Shown: positions 18,025 through 27,159 of the stretch, one piece after another
Layout: each line of letters opens with the position of its first letter
Position numbering within the stretch: the first letter of the stretch is position 1
Origin: Bacteroidota bacterium
GTDB lineage: Bacteria > Bacteroidota > Rhodothermia > Rhodothermales > Bin80
Reading direction: 5' to 3'
Length of the DNA stretch: 39,475 nucleotides
Assembly (NCBI GenBank): GCA_026709065.1
Contig: JAPOTS010000060.1
Span: forward strand, 1-39,475
Notes under the pieces: model-generated
Told to the model about the DNA's origin: nothing
Database searches by the model: none
Seen by the model: only the letters and a program-made list of their open reading frames with translations
Position numbers and translations under genes: made by a program

Positions 18025-19917
18025 TTATAACTTCTGCTCAAGAACGATAAACGAAAGCGGGGGGAGAGTCACCACGATGCTTGATGGATGACCGTGGCAT
18101 GGTATTGTTTTGGGTTTGATATGCCCATGATTTATGATTCCACTGCCTCCATATTTAAGGTTATCGCTGTTAAGGCGTTCAGTCCAAGATCCTCCAGACA
18201 TGACACCGATTCGAAAATCATGGCGAGGTACAGGTGTCAAATTCAGAGCAAAAAGAATGGTACAGGGATGATTTCCCCGCTTATAAATGAGAATAGAATC
18301 TTCAACATGTTCGCCAATCCATCCCCAGCTATGTGGGGTATCATCCCAAAGAGCAGGGGAGTTATGATACAAGGAATTTAAATCTTGGACGAGTCGGAAT
18401 ATGCCTTGATGTGTAGCGTAGTTGAGCAGATCCCAATTGAGTGGGTGATCGTGAGTCCATTCCTGTGTTTGAGCAAATTCACTTCCCATAAACAGCATTT
18501 TCTTTCCAGGATGCCCATACATATGGCCAAGAAGGATTCGGTAATTAGCAGCTTTCTGCCACTCATCTCCAGGCATACGATCCCAGAGTGACCCTTTACC
18601 ATGTACAACCTCGTCATGAGATAGAGGGAGAATATAATGCTCACTAAATGCGTAGACAAACGAGAAAGTGAGAAGGTTATGATGGTATTTTCGATGAACA
18701 GGATCCTCACTCATATAGGCGAGAACATCATTCATCCATCCCATATTCCATTTGAACATAAACCCTAACCCATGGTCATAGGTCGGCGCAGAAACCCCCT
18801 GAAATGCCGTTGACTCTTCTGCAATGGTAAAGGCACCAGGGAAATGAGAATAGACCGCCTCATTGGTTTTCTTGATGACATCAATCGCTTCAAGGTTTTC
18901 TCGCTCACCATAGATATTCGGAGTCCATTCATCGCGTGAATAATCCCGATATAACATGGATGCCACAGCATCTACTCTAAGGCCATCAACATGGTATTTG
19001 TCAAGCCAGAACAGTGCATTTGAGATTAAAAAGTTACGAACTCCCGGTTTTGCGTAGTCAAAGATGAGGGTGCCCCAATCGGGATGATATCGCATTTTGG
19101 GGTCATCATATTCATAGAGCGTAGAGCCATCAAAAAAGACTAAGCCTTGGGCATCGGTTGCAAAATGTGCAGGGACCCAATCAATGATGACTCCGATACC
19201 ACGCTGATGGAGCGTATCAATGAGAAACATTAGATCTGTTGGGGATCCATAGCGATGGGTTGGTGAATAGTAGCCGACGATCTGGTATCCCCAAGAGCCG
19301 TAATAGGCGTGCTCAGCAACAGGGAGAAGTTCAACATGGGTAAAGCCGAGTTCTAATACATGATCGGCAAGAGCAGGAGCTATCTCTCTGTAAGACAATG
19401 AGGTACCATACTCTTTGTGTCGCCAAGATCCAAGGTGTACCTCGTATATTGAGATAGGCTGATTGAGTGTTGCAGGACCATTTCGCTTGTTCATCCATGT
19501 CTGATCATTCCACTGATAGTTGAGTGGATTCAGTATTGCAGAGAGGCCCTCAACACTACTTCCATGTGAGAGGGGAGGCTCCATCTGGACGGCATAGGGG
19601 TCGCATTTATCAACGACATATTGATCTCGTTGGATGTGAAATTTGTAGCGATGCCCTTCAGAGGCCTGCATTACGAAGCATTCCCAGCACCCACTGCCCA
19701 TTTTTTGCATTGGATTTGCCTGATCATCCCAGCCATTAAAATCGCCAACAACGTTTACTTGATCCGCATGAGGGGCCCAGACTGCAAACCATGCTCCTTG
19801 AGATTGCAGATGTCCACCGAGGCGTTCATAGCTTTTGGTCAGTGTGCCTTGATCCCAAAAGTAAAGGTCTTCGTCAGAAAGCCAGCGATGGTTTGGAGAG
19901 GAGGAGTCAGTGGGCAT
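18025..19917 (-). CDS. glgB: 1,4-alpha-glucan branching enzyme
   Basis: A 630-aa GH13 branching enzyme that cuts alpha-1,4-glucan chains and reattaches them by alpha-1,6 bonds to make glycogen. The N-terminal CBM48 module (about 38-105) contains [20 protein letters not shown]. Catalytic residues are Asp316 ([19 protein letters not shown]), Glu367 (TIAEESTAF) and Asp435 ([21 protein letters not shown]). The length fits GlgB forms lacking the extra N1 domain. It starts 5 bp after the glgE stop, so the two form an operon in which GlgE elongates and GlgB branches. Confidence 0.97.
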   Translation of the reverse strand: MPTDSSSPNHRWLSDEDLYFWDQGTLTKSYERLGGHLQSQGAWFAVWAPHADQVNVVGDFNGWDDQANPMQKMGSGCWECFVMQASEGHRYKFHIQRDQYVVDKCDPYAVQMEPPLSHGSSVEGLSAILNPLNYQWNDQTWMNKRNGPATLNQPISIYEVHLGSWRHKEYGTSLSYREIAPALADHVLELGFTHVELLPVAEHAYYGSWGYQIVGYYSPTHRYGSPTDLMFLIDTLHQRGIGVIIDWVPAHFATDAQGLVFFDGSTLYEYDDPKMRYHPDWGTLIFDYAKPGVRNFLISNALFWLDKYHVDGLRVDAVASMLYRDYSRDEWTPNIYGERENLEAIDVIKKTNEAVYSHFPGAFTIAEESTAFQGVSAPTYDHGLGFMFKWNMGWMNDVLAYMSEDPVHRKYHHNLLTFSFVYAFSEHYILPLSHDEVVHGKGSLWDRMPGDEWQKAANYRILLGHMYGHPGKKMLFMGSEFAQTQEWTHDHPLNWDLLNYATHQGIFRLVQDLNSLYHNSPALWDDTPHSWGWIGEHVEDSILIYKRGNHPCTILFALNLTPVPRHDFRIGVMSGGSWTERLNSDNLKYGGSGIINHGHIKPKTIPCHGHPSSIVVTLPPLSFIVLEQKL

Positions 19918-19922
19918 GTGGA

Positions 19923-21896
19923 CTAAACAAAATAGTCAAAATCAGCTTCAGTTCGTACGCGCGGCATAACTTGAAATATTCTTGCAGGCATTGAATGAGG
20001 GTTGAGATGAATCATGTGGAAACGTCCTTGCCAAATATATCGCTCTCCTTTAAGTAAGTCAAGCATCTGAAACGGTGAATTTTGAGGTAGATTCAATGCT
20101 TCAAGTGGAATCTCAATTTCTCCTTTTTGTTCTTGAAATGGATCCAAACTGACGATGCATACAATCGAATTAGAGTCAGAATGTTTTGAGTAGGCCAGCA
20201 TCAGGGGATTTTCAATCTTGAGGAATTTGAGATTCCTGAATTCCTGAAAAGCGATATTTTCCTTTCTAATCTGGTTCACAGTTTGAAATAAACCCTGTAA
20301 GGATTCGGGATCATTCCAGTTCCAGTTGCGGATTTCATATTTTTCATTATCGGCATACTCTTCGCGGTCGGGGTGTTGATTAGCAATGACATGTTCATAG
20401 GGGGGGCCATAGATGCCATAAATTGGAGACAGGGTTGCGGCAAGGATATATCGAATGATATGTGCAGCACGGCCTCCACTGGTAAGATATTCATGTAGAA
20501 TATCGGGAGTATTGGGCCAGAAGGACGGTCGGAAGTATTCAGCTATATTGGTAGAGGTCAGTTCCGTTAGATAATCGGTAATTTCCTCTTTGGTATTGCG
20601 CCAAGTGAAGTATGTATACGAGTTATTGAACCCTAATTTTGCAAGGGTATACATTGATTTTGGGCGTGTGAAAGCTTCTGCAAGGAAAATGACCTCAGGA
20701 TGTTTCACTCGCAATCGGCTCAAACACCATGTCCAAAAGGCCATGGGCTTCGTATGTGGATTATCAACCCGAAAAATTAATACGCCACGTTGAATCCAAA
20801 ATTCAAATACATTCTTGAGTGCTTCCCAGAGTTCTCGCCAATCGGCACATTCAAAATCAAGTGGATACACATCCTGATATTTTTTAGGAGGATTTTCGGC
20901 AGATCGGATGCTGCCGTCTGCACGCTTCTTAAACCATTCAGGGTGCTGTTTTATCCATGGATGATCAGGTGAGCACTGAAAGGCTATATCAAGAGCGACC
21001 TCCAATCCATTTGCATCTGCGGTTTTCATAAACCTGTCAAATGCGGGCAGTCCTCCTAAATCTTTATGCACACTGGTATGTCCCCCATATGGACTGCCAA
21101 TAGCCCAGGGGCTTCCTGGCTCATTAGATTTAGCTTTTGGATGATTGTCTTTACCTTTTCTAAAAGTCGTACCAATTGGATGGATAGGAGGAAGATAAAC
21201 AATATCGAATCCAAGGTCTCGGATCCGTTCAAGCCTCAAGGCAGCATCGTCAAAAGTCCCATGAATCCCTTGCACTTGGGAAGTAGATCGTGGGAAGAAC
21301 TCATACCATGCAGCGAACGCGGCAAGCTTCCGATCAACTTCTACGGTGAGCGGGTTGCTTTGAACCGCCCCTTTTTGAGGGTCATTGGACAAGGCAAGTT
21401 GTAGAGATTCTTCATCAAGAGGTGCTTCTATGTCACCATTAACATAGCGCTCTGCAAAAGCCAATAGTTTTTTACGTTGTTCTTGTGGAGCATTGACCGC
21501 ATATTCTTTGAGTAGAGCTGCGCCATCAAGGAGTTCTATTTTCAATTCAGAGGCTGGCATTTTTGCCTCAAAGCGGCGTTCGTACTGCTCATGCCATGAT
21601 CCATAGCGATTGATCCATGCACGCACATGATAGGTATAAAGCCCTAGAGAATCAGCTATAAAGGTGCCCGTATATTCATCATTGTGCATTGGAGTCATCT
21701 TCACCTCTTCTGTCGCACCACCAAGACGTGTGACATACAGTCCTGCACATAGTTGGTCATGGCCATCAACGATGATGCCAGCTACGACGTGGACTGGCTC
21801 CCCAACGGTTCGTTTAATCGGCCAGTCACCTTCAAGAACACGGGGGCTAACAGACGTAATGAACACTCTTGACCAGCGTTCTGAGGCAGACTTCAT
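19923..21896 (-). CDS. glgE: Alpha-1,4-glucan:maltose-1-phosphate maltosyltransferase
   Basis: A 657-aa GH13_3 enzyme that transfers maltosyl units from maltose-1-phosphate onto alpha-1,4-glucan. The N-terminal beta-sandwich domain (about 1-115) is followed by the catalytic barrel with [19 protein letters not shown] (201-219), [18 protein letters not shown], the nucleophile Asp378 in [14 protein letters not shown] and the acid/base Glu407 in [13 protein letters not shown]. These motifs separate GlgE from ordinary amylases. The usual length is 650-700 aa. It heads the glgE-glgB operon and is divergent from glgX across a 97-bp region containing an inverted repeat. TreS/Mak or GlgM, which would make maltose-1-phosphate, are not in the window. 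Confidence 0.97.
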   Translation of the reverse strand: MKSASERWSRVFITSVSPRVLEGDWPIKRTVGEPVHVVAGIIVDGHDQLCAGLYVTRLGGATEEVKMTPMHNDEYTGTFIADSLGLYTYHVRAWINRYGSWHEQYERRFEAKMPASELKIELLDGAALLKEYAVNAPQEQRKKLLAFAERYVNGDIEAPLDEESLQLALSNDPQKGAVQSNPLTVEVDRKLAAFAAWYEFFPRSTSQVQGIHGTFDDAALRLERIRDLGFDIVYLPPIHPIGTTFRKGKDNHPKAKSNEPGSPWAIGSPYGGHTSVHKDLGGLPAFDRFMKTADANGLEVALDIAFQCSPDHPWIKQHPEWFKKRADGSIRSAENPPKKYQDVYPLDFECADWRELWEALKNVFEFWIQRGVLIFRVDNPHTKPMAFWTWCLSRLRVKHPEVIFLAEAFTRPKSMYTLAKLGFNNSYTYFTWRNTKEEITDYLTELTSTNIAEYFRPSFWPNTPDILHEYLTSGGRAAHIIRYILAATLSPIYGIYGPPYEHVIANQHPDREEYADNEKYEIRNWNWNDPESLQGLFQTVNQIRKENIAFQEFRNLKFLKIENPLMLAYSKHSDSNSIVCIVSLDPFQEQKGEIEIPLEALNLPQNSPFQMLDLLKGERYIWQGRFHMIHLNPHSMPARIFQVMPRVRTEADFDYFV

Positions 21897-21961
21897 GATT
21901 GGTAGATCTTAATGTTGGTGATGAGATATTTTGGCTAAAAATACGGTTTAAGAGTTTAAGG

Positions 21962-21976
21962 CGTGATTTTATCACG
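21962..21976. promoter_or_regulatory. Inverted repeat operator candidate between glgE and glgX
   Basis: CGTGATTTTATCACG is a perfect 6-bp inverted repeat with a 3-nt centre, 17 nt before the glgX ATG and 65 nt before the glgE ATG on the other strand. It resembles a binding site for a dimeric regulator and could control both transcripts. No regulator gene is in the window. Confidence 0.45.
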
Positions 21977-21993
21977 GCTATCACATATAATTT

Positions 21994-24018
21994 ATGAATA
22001 AATCTCTTGATTTAGGAGCAAACTTAGATCACAATGGTGCGAATTTTTCAATTTTCAGTGCTAATGCTGAGCGTATTGAACTCGTCTTACTCAATGAAGA
22101 GCATGTGATTGAGCGGGTAATTGATCTCACCCATCGGTCAGGCGATGTGTGGCATCAGTATGTTGCAGGGATTAAATCAGGGCAATGTTATGCTTATCGT
22201 GTGTATGGTCAATGGGCCCCGCATGAAGGGCACCGCTTCAATGGTGCTAAGTTACTTTTAGACCCATATGCCCGTTTGATTAGTCGAATGCCTATCTGGG
22301 ACGAAAGCCTCTTTGGGCATGATCGATCCCATGATGATTTAATTCTTAATTCGGCAGATAGTGCTCCTTATGCACCAATCGGTAGGGTCATTGAGGCATC
22401 CACCATCGTAAGTCCGAAGCCTAAGATTCCGTGGTCAGACACAATTATCTACGAAACTCATGTGCGTGGACTGACAATCCAGAATCCCAATGTTCGATCA
22501 GAAATTCGAGGAACGTATCTCGGTGTTGCTTCAGAGCCGATTCTCATGCATTTAAAGCAGCTGGGGGTGACTACAATTGAGTTGCTACCGATCTACGCTA
22601 CATTACAGGATGAACGATTGATCAATCATGGGTTGTCACAGTACTGGGGATATAATCCTCTTTCATTTTTTGCACCCGATCCTCGATTTTCATCTGGGGG
22701 TCCGTCAACGGCAGTAGACGAATTCAAAGCGATGGTAGATGTCTTACATCAGAATGGATTTGAAGTGATTCTTGATGTAGTCTACAACCATACATGTGAG
22801 GGTAATCATTTAGGTCCTACATTATCATGGAGAGGAATTGATCATTCTTCATATTATATCACTCAGTCAAAACAATCTCGTTATTTGTATGACAGTTCTG
22901 GATGTGGCAATACCCTAAGGGTTGAGCATGCATTCGTACGTCGGCTTATAATGGATAGTCTTAGGTATTGGGTAGAAGTCATGAATGTTGATGGGTTTCG
23001 GTTTGATCTTACGACTTCGCTATTGAGAGAACGCACAAGGGTTAACTTGCAGAGTGGATGGCTCCATATGATCCAGCAAGATCCTATTCTATCTCAGGTA
23101 AAGCTCATTGCCGAGCCTTGGGATTTAGGTACTTCGGGCTATCAATTAGGGCAGTACCCTTATCCTTGGAGAGAATGGAACGATAAATATCGCGATGTGA
23201 TACGTCGTTACTGGAGTGGCGAAACGCGGACTACGGGGATGTTTGCGACTAGGATTGCGGGATCTAGTGACCTATTTTCTAAGGGGCATCGTCATCCTTC
23301 ATCGTCCATTAATTATGTCACATCTCACGATGGATTTACTTTAATGGATTTAGTGTCGTTTAAGAAAAAAGATAATCTGGCAAACTTAGAAAACAATCGG
23401 GATGGTACCAATGCTAATTACAGCCAGAATTGTGGGCATGAAGGGGCGACAACAGACGCTGATGTTCTAGCTTGCAGAGAACGCCTTCGTAAAAGTATTC
23501 TAACGACTTTGATGGTATCTCAGGGAGTTCCAATGATCTTAGGTGGAGATGAATTTTGCCGAACGCAGCATGGGAATAACAATCCATATTGTCAGGACAA
23601 TGACATCTCTTGGTATGACTGGAAATTGGCCGATTCCCAAACTAATTTTTTAAAATTTGTTCAAGAGTTAGTGGCTTTTCGTAAAGCATGCCCGTCATTG
23701 CGGAGGGGTAGGTTTTTGACCGGGCGGATAGGGGAGGATGGATTACCAGATGCTACTTGGTGGCATCCAGAGGGGCGAGTGATGAATTCTGATGATTGGA
23801 CTCGTACGCAAGCATTCGGGATGTGGCTTTCTGCACCAGACATGTTACTCATCTGTTTTAATCCTACAAAGGATGTGATTCAATTCATCATTCCAAATGA
23901 ATATAGTTGGAGTTGGGGCTTGGGCTGGGGTGATAGTGCCCTGCAGGATGACTCTGCAAGTGTTGCACCGCAATCCATCCTAATTCTTCGGAGTGAATCG
24001 CCTACTTTGAGTCGTTAA
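21994..24018 (+). CDS. glgX: Glycogen debranching enzyme (isoamylase type)
   Basis: A 674-aa GH13_11 debranching enzyme that hydrolyses alpha-1,6 branches of glycogen. The N-terminal CBM48 part (about 5-100) contains HNGANFSIFSANAERIELVL. The catalytic barrel contains ETHVRGLT, VVYNHTCEGN, nucleophile Asp338 (VDGFRFDLTTSLLRE), Glu374 (LIAEPWDLG) and Asp446 (VTSHDGFTLMDLVSF). GGDEFCRTQHGNNNPYCQDN is a hallmark of GlgX/TreX proteins. It is divergent from glgE and its last 39 bp overlap the 3' end of malQ on the opposite strand. It supplies linear chains to MalQ. Confidence 0.96.
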   Translation: MNKSLDLGANLDHNGANFSIFSANAERIELVLLNEEHVIERVIDLTHRSGDVWHQYVAGIKSGQCYAYRVYGQWAPHEGHRFNGAKLLLDPYARLISRMPIWDESLFGHDRSHDDLILNSADSAPYAPIGRVIEASTIVSPKPKIPWSDTIIYETHVRGLTIQNPNVRSEIRGTYLGVASEPILMHLKQLGVTTIELLPIYATLQDERLINHGLSQYWGYNPLSFFAPDPRFSSGGPSTAVDEFKAMVDVLHQNGFEVILDVVYNHTCEGNHLGPTLSWRGIDHSSYYITQSKQSRYLYDSSGCGNTLRVEHAFVRRLIMDSLRYWVEVMNVDGFRFDLTTSLLRERTRVNLQSGWLHMIQQDPILSQVKLIAEPWDLGTSGYQLGQYPYPWREWNDKYRDVIRRYWSGETRTTGMFATRIAGSSDLFSKGHRHPSSSINYVTSHDGFTLMDLVSFKKKDNLANLENNRDGTNANYSQNCGHEGATTDADVLACRERLRKSILTTLMVSQGVPMILGGDEFCRTQHGNNNPYCQDNDISWYDWKLADSQTNFLKFVQELVAFRKACPSLRRGRFLTGRIGEDGLPDATWWHPEGRVMNSDDWTRTQAFGMWLSAPDMLLICFNPTKDVIQFIIPNEYSWSWGLGWGDSALQDDSASVAPQSILILRSESPTLSR

Positions 24019-25467
24019 GCTGTTGAGCCAGTGAGAGGTCACATCTTTGAGCTGAGTCAGTTGCTGATCAGTTAAGGCCCATTCCCAGTTACCATCAAGT
24101 GTTCCGGGGAAATTCATCCGGGCATCGCTGTCAAGTGATAGGACATCCTGAACGGGCACAATGACGATGCCCGCGTCTGAATGCATGCATCGTTCAATGA
24201 CATTAGGGCAGACATCATCGGATGACTCAATATGAAGATAAGCTTTGGCAAATCCATGCTCATAATCTGATAATTCGTGCCACCAACCTAATAAGGTATT
24301 ATTGTCATGTGTGCCTGAGTATATACATTGATCGGGTCTATAATTATGGGGTAAGTGTAGGTTATCGTTGCCCGCATCAAATCCAAATTGAATGACAGCC
24401 ATGCCAGGGAAGCCATTGTGATTCATAAGTTCAATCACATCGGGAGTTATGACACCTAAGTCTTCAGCAATCAGGTTCATCGCACCGATCTCTTTGCTGA
24501 GTTGATCAAATAAAGATTGTCCAGGGCCCGTTACCCAGCGCCCATGCACTGCCGTTTCTTCGGAAGCGGGGACTTGCCAGTAACCAGCAAATCCGCGAAA
24601 ATGATCCAAGCGAACGCTATCGCACAAGCTTAGAGCGCGTTTCATACGCTGTACCCACCACTGATACCCTTGCTGGTGCATCGTATCCCATTGATAGATT
24701 GGATTTCCCCATCTTTGCCCTGTGTCGCTGAACAGATCTGGAGGGACCCCAGCGACCACTAATGGTTCACCGGAATCATCAAGTTGAAATAACTCTGGGT
24801 GTGCCCAGACATCAACACTATCGTGTGCAACATAGATGGGCAAATCTCCCATGATTTTCACGCCATTTTGATGGCAATATTCGGATAGTTTATGCCATTG
24901 AGAATCAAAGATGAACTGTTCAAAGAGAAAGAATTGAATCTCGGGTAGATCAATGTTGCAATCTGAGGGATTGAATTGGTGATCTTCATCTGGCCAACTT
25001 GTCCATATTTGATGATGGTATTTTGTTTTTCTCGCTTGAAATGCTGCATAAGGAATCAGCCAATCTTTTTCTCGATCAATAAACGACTGAAATTCACTCG
25101 GAGCAGGTTGTTCAACAAATTGATCATATGCCAGATGAAGGAGGGCAATTTTGTAATTTAAGGCACTCTGGTAATCAACCTTGCCTTCGGTGAGGGGATA
25201 GTTGGTGTAGATTTTGGATTCGGGGACCCAACCGTCTTGCACCAAGATTTCGGGGCTAATCAATAGGGGATTTCCAGCGAATGAGGCAGGACTTGCATAA
25301 GGAGAATTTCCAAGTCCGACTGGGCAAAGGGGAAGCATTTGCCACCATGTTTGACCAGACTTGACCAAGGTATCTACAAATCTCCAAGCAGCTGGTCCCA
25401 GATCACCGATCCCAAATTGGGTGGGTAATGAAGTGACATGTAGCAAAAGCCCACTAGATCGTATCAT
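23980..25467 (-). CDS. malQ: 4-alpha-glucanotransferase (amylomaltase)
   Basis: A 495-aa GH77 enzyme that transfers segments of alpha-1,4-glucan between maltooligosaccharides, releasing glucose. The start RSSGLLLHVTSLPTQFGIGD is typical. Catalytic residues are Asp288 (SVRLDHFRGFAGYW), Glu335 (LIAEDLGVITPDV) and Asp388 (YSGTHDNNTLLGWW). The DLPIYVAHDSVDVWA and DLFSDTGQRWGNPIY segments are also family motifs. The length matches short bacterial MalQ. It is convergent with glgX, with a 39-bp 3' overlap, and belongs functionally with the glucan genes. Confidence 0.97.
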   Translation of the reverse strand: MIRSSGLLLHVTSLPTQFGIGDLGPAAWRFVDTLVKSGQTWWQMLPLCPVGLGNSPYASPASFAGNPLLISPEILVQDGWVPESKIYTNYPLTEGKVDYQSALNYKIALLHLAYDQFVEQPAPSEFQSFIDREKDWLIPYAAFQARKTKYHHQIWTSWPDEDHQFNPSDCNIDLPEIQFFLFEQFIFDSQWHKLSEYCHQNGVKIMGDLPIYVAHDSVDVWAHPELFQLDDSGEPLVVAGVPPDLFSDTGQRWGNPIYQWDTMHQQGYQWWVQRMKRALSLCDSVRLDHFRGFAGYWQVPASEETAVHGRWVTGPGQSLFDQLSKEIGAMNLIAEDLGVITPDVIELMNHNGFPGMAVIQFGFDAGNDNLHLPHNYRPDQCIYSGTHDNNTLLGWWHELSDYEHGFAKAYLHIESSDDVCPNVIERCMHSDAGIVIVPVQDVLSLDSDARMNFPGTLDGNWEWALTDQQLTQLKDVTSHWLNSLTTQSRRFTPKN

Positions 25468-25865
25468 CTGAAAGAATGAACAGTCATTTATAGGAGAGCT
25501 CCAGAAATACAGTAGGTGTCATCATGCTTATTCTGTGTATTATAGACGCAGTCACAGTGTTTTTTTAAGCGAAGGCATTGTAGCGTATCAAATTCTGAGA
25601 GTTAGGCACAGTCTTCTGTAATCACACCATTCAATGCTTTTAAAACGATCTGAAGGGAATTCAAAATTTGAATAAGGTCTCAAGCAATGGATCACTAAAT
25701 CTAAACCAGTTCCGAAGTGTAGAATTTTGCAATTTTGATGGAGAGTTTTTAGATAAGAAGAAACTTAGAATGGGCTTCCCCAGACTATTATTGCCTGTTT
25801 ATAGGGTTTCTTGATTTACCTCGGAGTAGTGAGTGTTTATGATGATCTTTGCAAACTCCCTAGAT
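25468..25865. other. Intergenic region at the edge of the accessory island
   Basis: About 400 bp between malQ and the restriction-modification-like operon. It includes the malQ promoter region on the right-to-left strand. On the minus strand, in the same frame as the DUF262-HNH gene, a short stop-free run (about 25799-25870) encodes a coherent-looking peptide (INPYKSREFAKIIINTHY), which could be a relic of coding sequence. Nothing else is supported. Confidence 0.4.
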
Positions 25866-25991
25866 TTATAGGGATTGATCCAGTGGGCTAATCAGATCAT
25901 TCGGAGGCTGTGGTCTTGGCCTACCGGATTTCTGATTGGGTGCTGGTTTGGGTGATTTGGTGAGTTCATGGCATTGTTGAGTTAGCGTCAT
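25866..25991 (-). CDS. Possible 41-aa basic, proline-rich small protein
   Basis: A small frame starts with ATG at 25991, overlapping the DUF262-HNH stop codon by 4 bp (ATGA), and ends at TAA (25866-25868). The 41 residues are rich in Pro, Lys and Arg (KSPKPAPNQKSGRPRPQPP) with no membrane segment. The ATGA arrangement suggests translational coupling as a third gene of the operon. I do not recognise a family, and such a short frame could be open by chance, so the call is tentative. Confidence 0.35.
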   Translation of the reverse strand: MTLTQQCHELTKSPKPAPNQKSGRPRPQPPNDLISPLDQSL

Positions 25992-27157
25992 GATGATGCC
26001 CAGAGATCTTTTATCTGTGTAGCAGTTTTCTTGTGATGCTCTGCCTTACAAATCATCTGGCAATTCTCAGCATCTGTTTTTCCTCCCTCAGACCATGGCT
26101 TGATATGATCTGCTTCCATCTCTTCAATAGGTAGCTCCTTGTTCGTAATAGCACAGATGCCCTCTTGTCTGTCATATGCTGATTGTCGTTGATCAGGTGT
26201 AAATGCACGACGGTTCAAATACTTTTCATCACCAGATAATACAAATGGATAGATGCCTGCGTGGTTGAGTTCATTGGAATGACACTTAAATAGATTCGTA
26301 ACCTTTTCTGCTACTTCGGCAGGATCATAATCTTTATCCTTGAACGCATGGTAAAGGCTTCCCCAGTCCACTGATTTCATTTTAGATCTGTGATTCTTCG
26401 AGTTTTCAGATATGTTGAATGTATATTCAATCCATTGATAAATACTCTCGAAGTAATCCCATAGATGTTTTGCTGATTGTTTATTTCGATGTTCGGCCAT
26501 GTACTCACGAATCGTAGAGTCTTGGTTGGAACCAGTTCTCCAGATCAAGATGCGCTCAAGATGATCTTGACGCTCCCGTTTTCCACTCATATATTTCCCG
26601 CACATGTCTGCTTGACCGCCGGTCTTTGTGAAATAGCTCTTTGCATCTGTGACCCAAGGACCATTGTAGATAGAGTTTCTCAATTCTTGGTTAGATAATT
26701 CTTTTGCGCCTGTATTGATGGTCTGAAACCAACGCATTAATTCATTTGGATTCCCCTCACAAACATGAACATGGAGTTCATAATTTAAAATGCGTTCTTG
26801 ATTCTTTTTGTCTAATCCATGCCAGAATTGAGTATGGCGATCACCAATAGACATAGAGAATTCACGTATAACAATGAATTTGCAAATTGTAATAATTCGC
26901 TGTTGTCCGTCTAGTAACTCATATTCATATTCACTGTTGTTGGCCTTTGCAAAATAAATCAAGTTTACAGGGCGGTCAAAGTAAATGGACTGCATCAGTG
27001 CTTCTTGAAAATCTTTTTTCCCATCATAGATATATTCTCTCTGGTAGGGTGGGCGGATATTCAACCTTCCTCCATATCCAGTAACCAGTCCAGATTGATC
27101 ATTAGCATATCCGTCAATGATCTCTTTGATTGTGATTTTTTGTTCTTGGATGTTCAT
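25988..27157 (-). CDS. DUF262-HNH endonuclease, probable restriction partner
   Basis: A 389-aa protein with two parts. Residues about 10-230 form a DUF262 (ParB/sulfiredoxin-like, GmrS-type) domain with RPPYQREY (35-42) and the DGQQR motif (83-87) that in this family binds and hydrolyses nucleotide. Residues about 325-380 form a classic HNH nuclease: Cys335 (GICAIT), Asp350-His351 (EADHIKPWSEGG), Asn365 (AENCQMIC) and His374-His375, with Cys335/Cys338-like spacing not fully typical of zinc fingers. The gene begins 2 bp after the stop of the EcoRI-type methyltransferase, so they form one operon. Inference: this is the nuclease of a restriction-modification or modification-dependent defence pair. 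It would be cytoplasmic. Confidence 0.85.
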   Translation of the reverse strand: MNIQEQKITIKEIIDGYANDQSGLVTGYGGRLNIRPPYQREYIYDGKKDFQEALMQSIYFDRPVNLIYFAKANNSEYEYELLDGQQRIITICKFIVIREFSMSIGDRHTQFWHGLDKKNQERILNYELHVHVCEGNPNELMRWFQTINTGAKELSNQELRNSIYNGPWVTDAKSYFTKTGGQADMCGKYMSGKRERQDHLERILIWRTGSNQDSTIREYMAEHRNKQSAKHLWDYFESIYQWIEYTFNISENSKNHRSKMKSVDWGSLYHAFKDKDYDPAEVAEKVTNLFKCHSNELNHAGIYPFVLSGDEKYLNRRAFTPDQRQSAYDRQEGICAITNKELPIEEMEADHIKPWSEGGKTDAENCQMICKAEHHKKTATQIKDLWASS

Positions 27158-27159
27158 GA

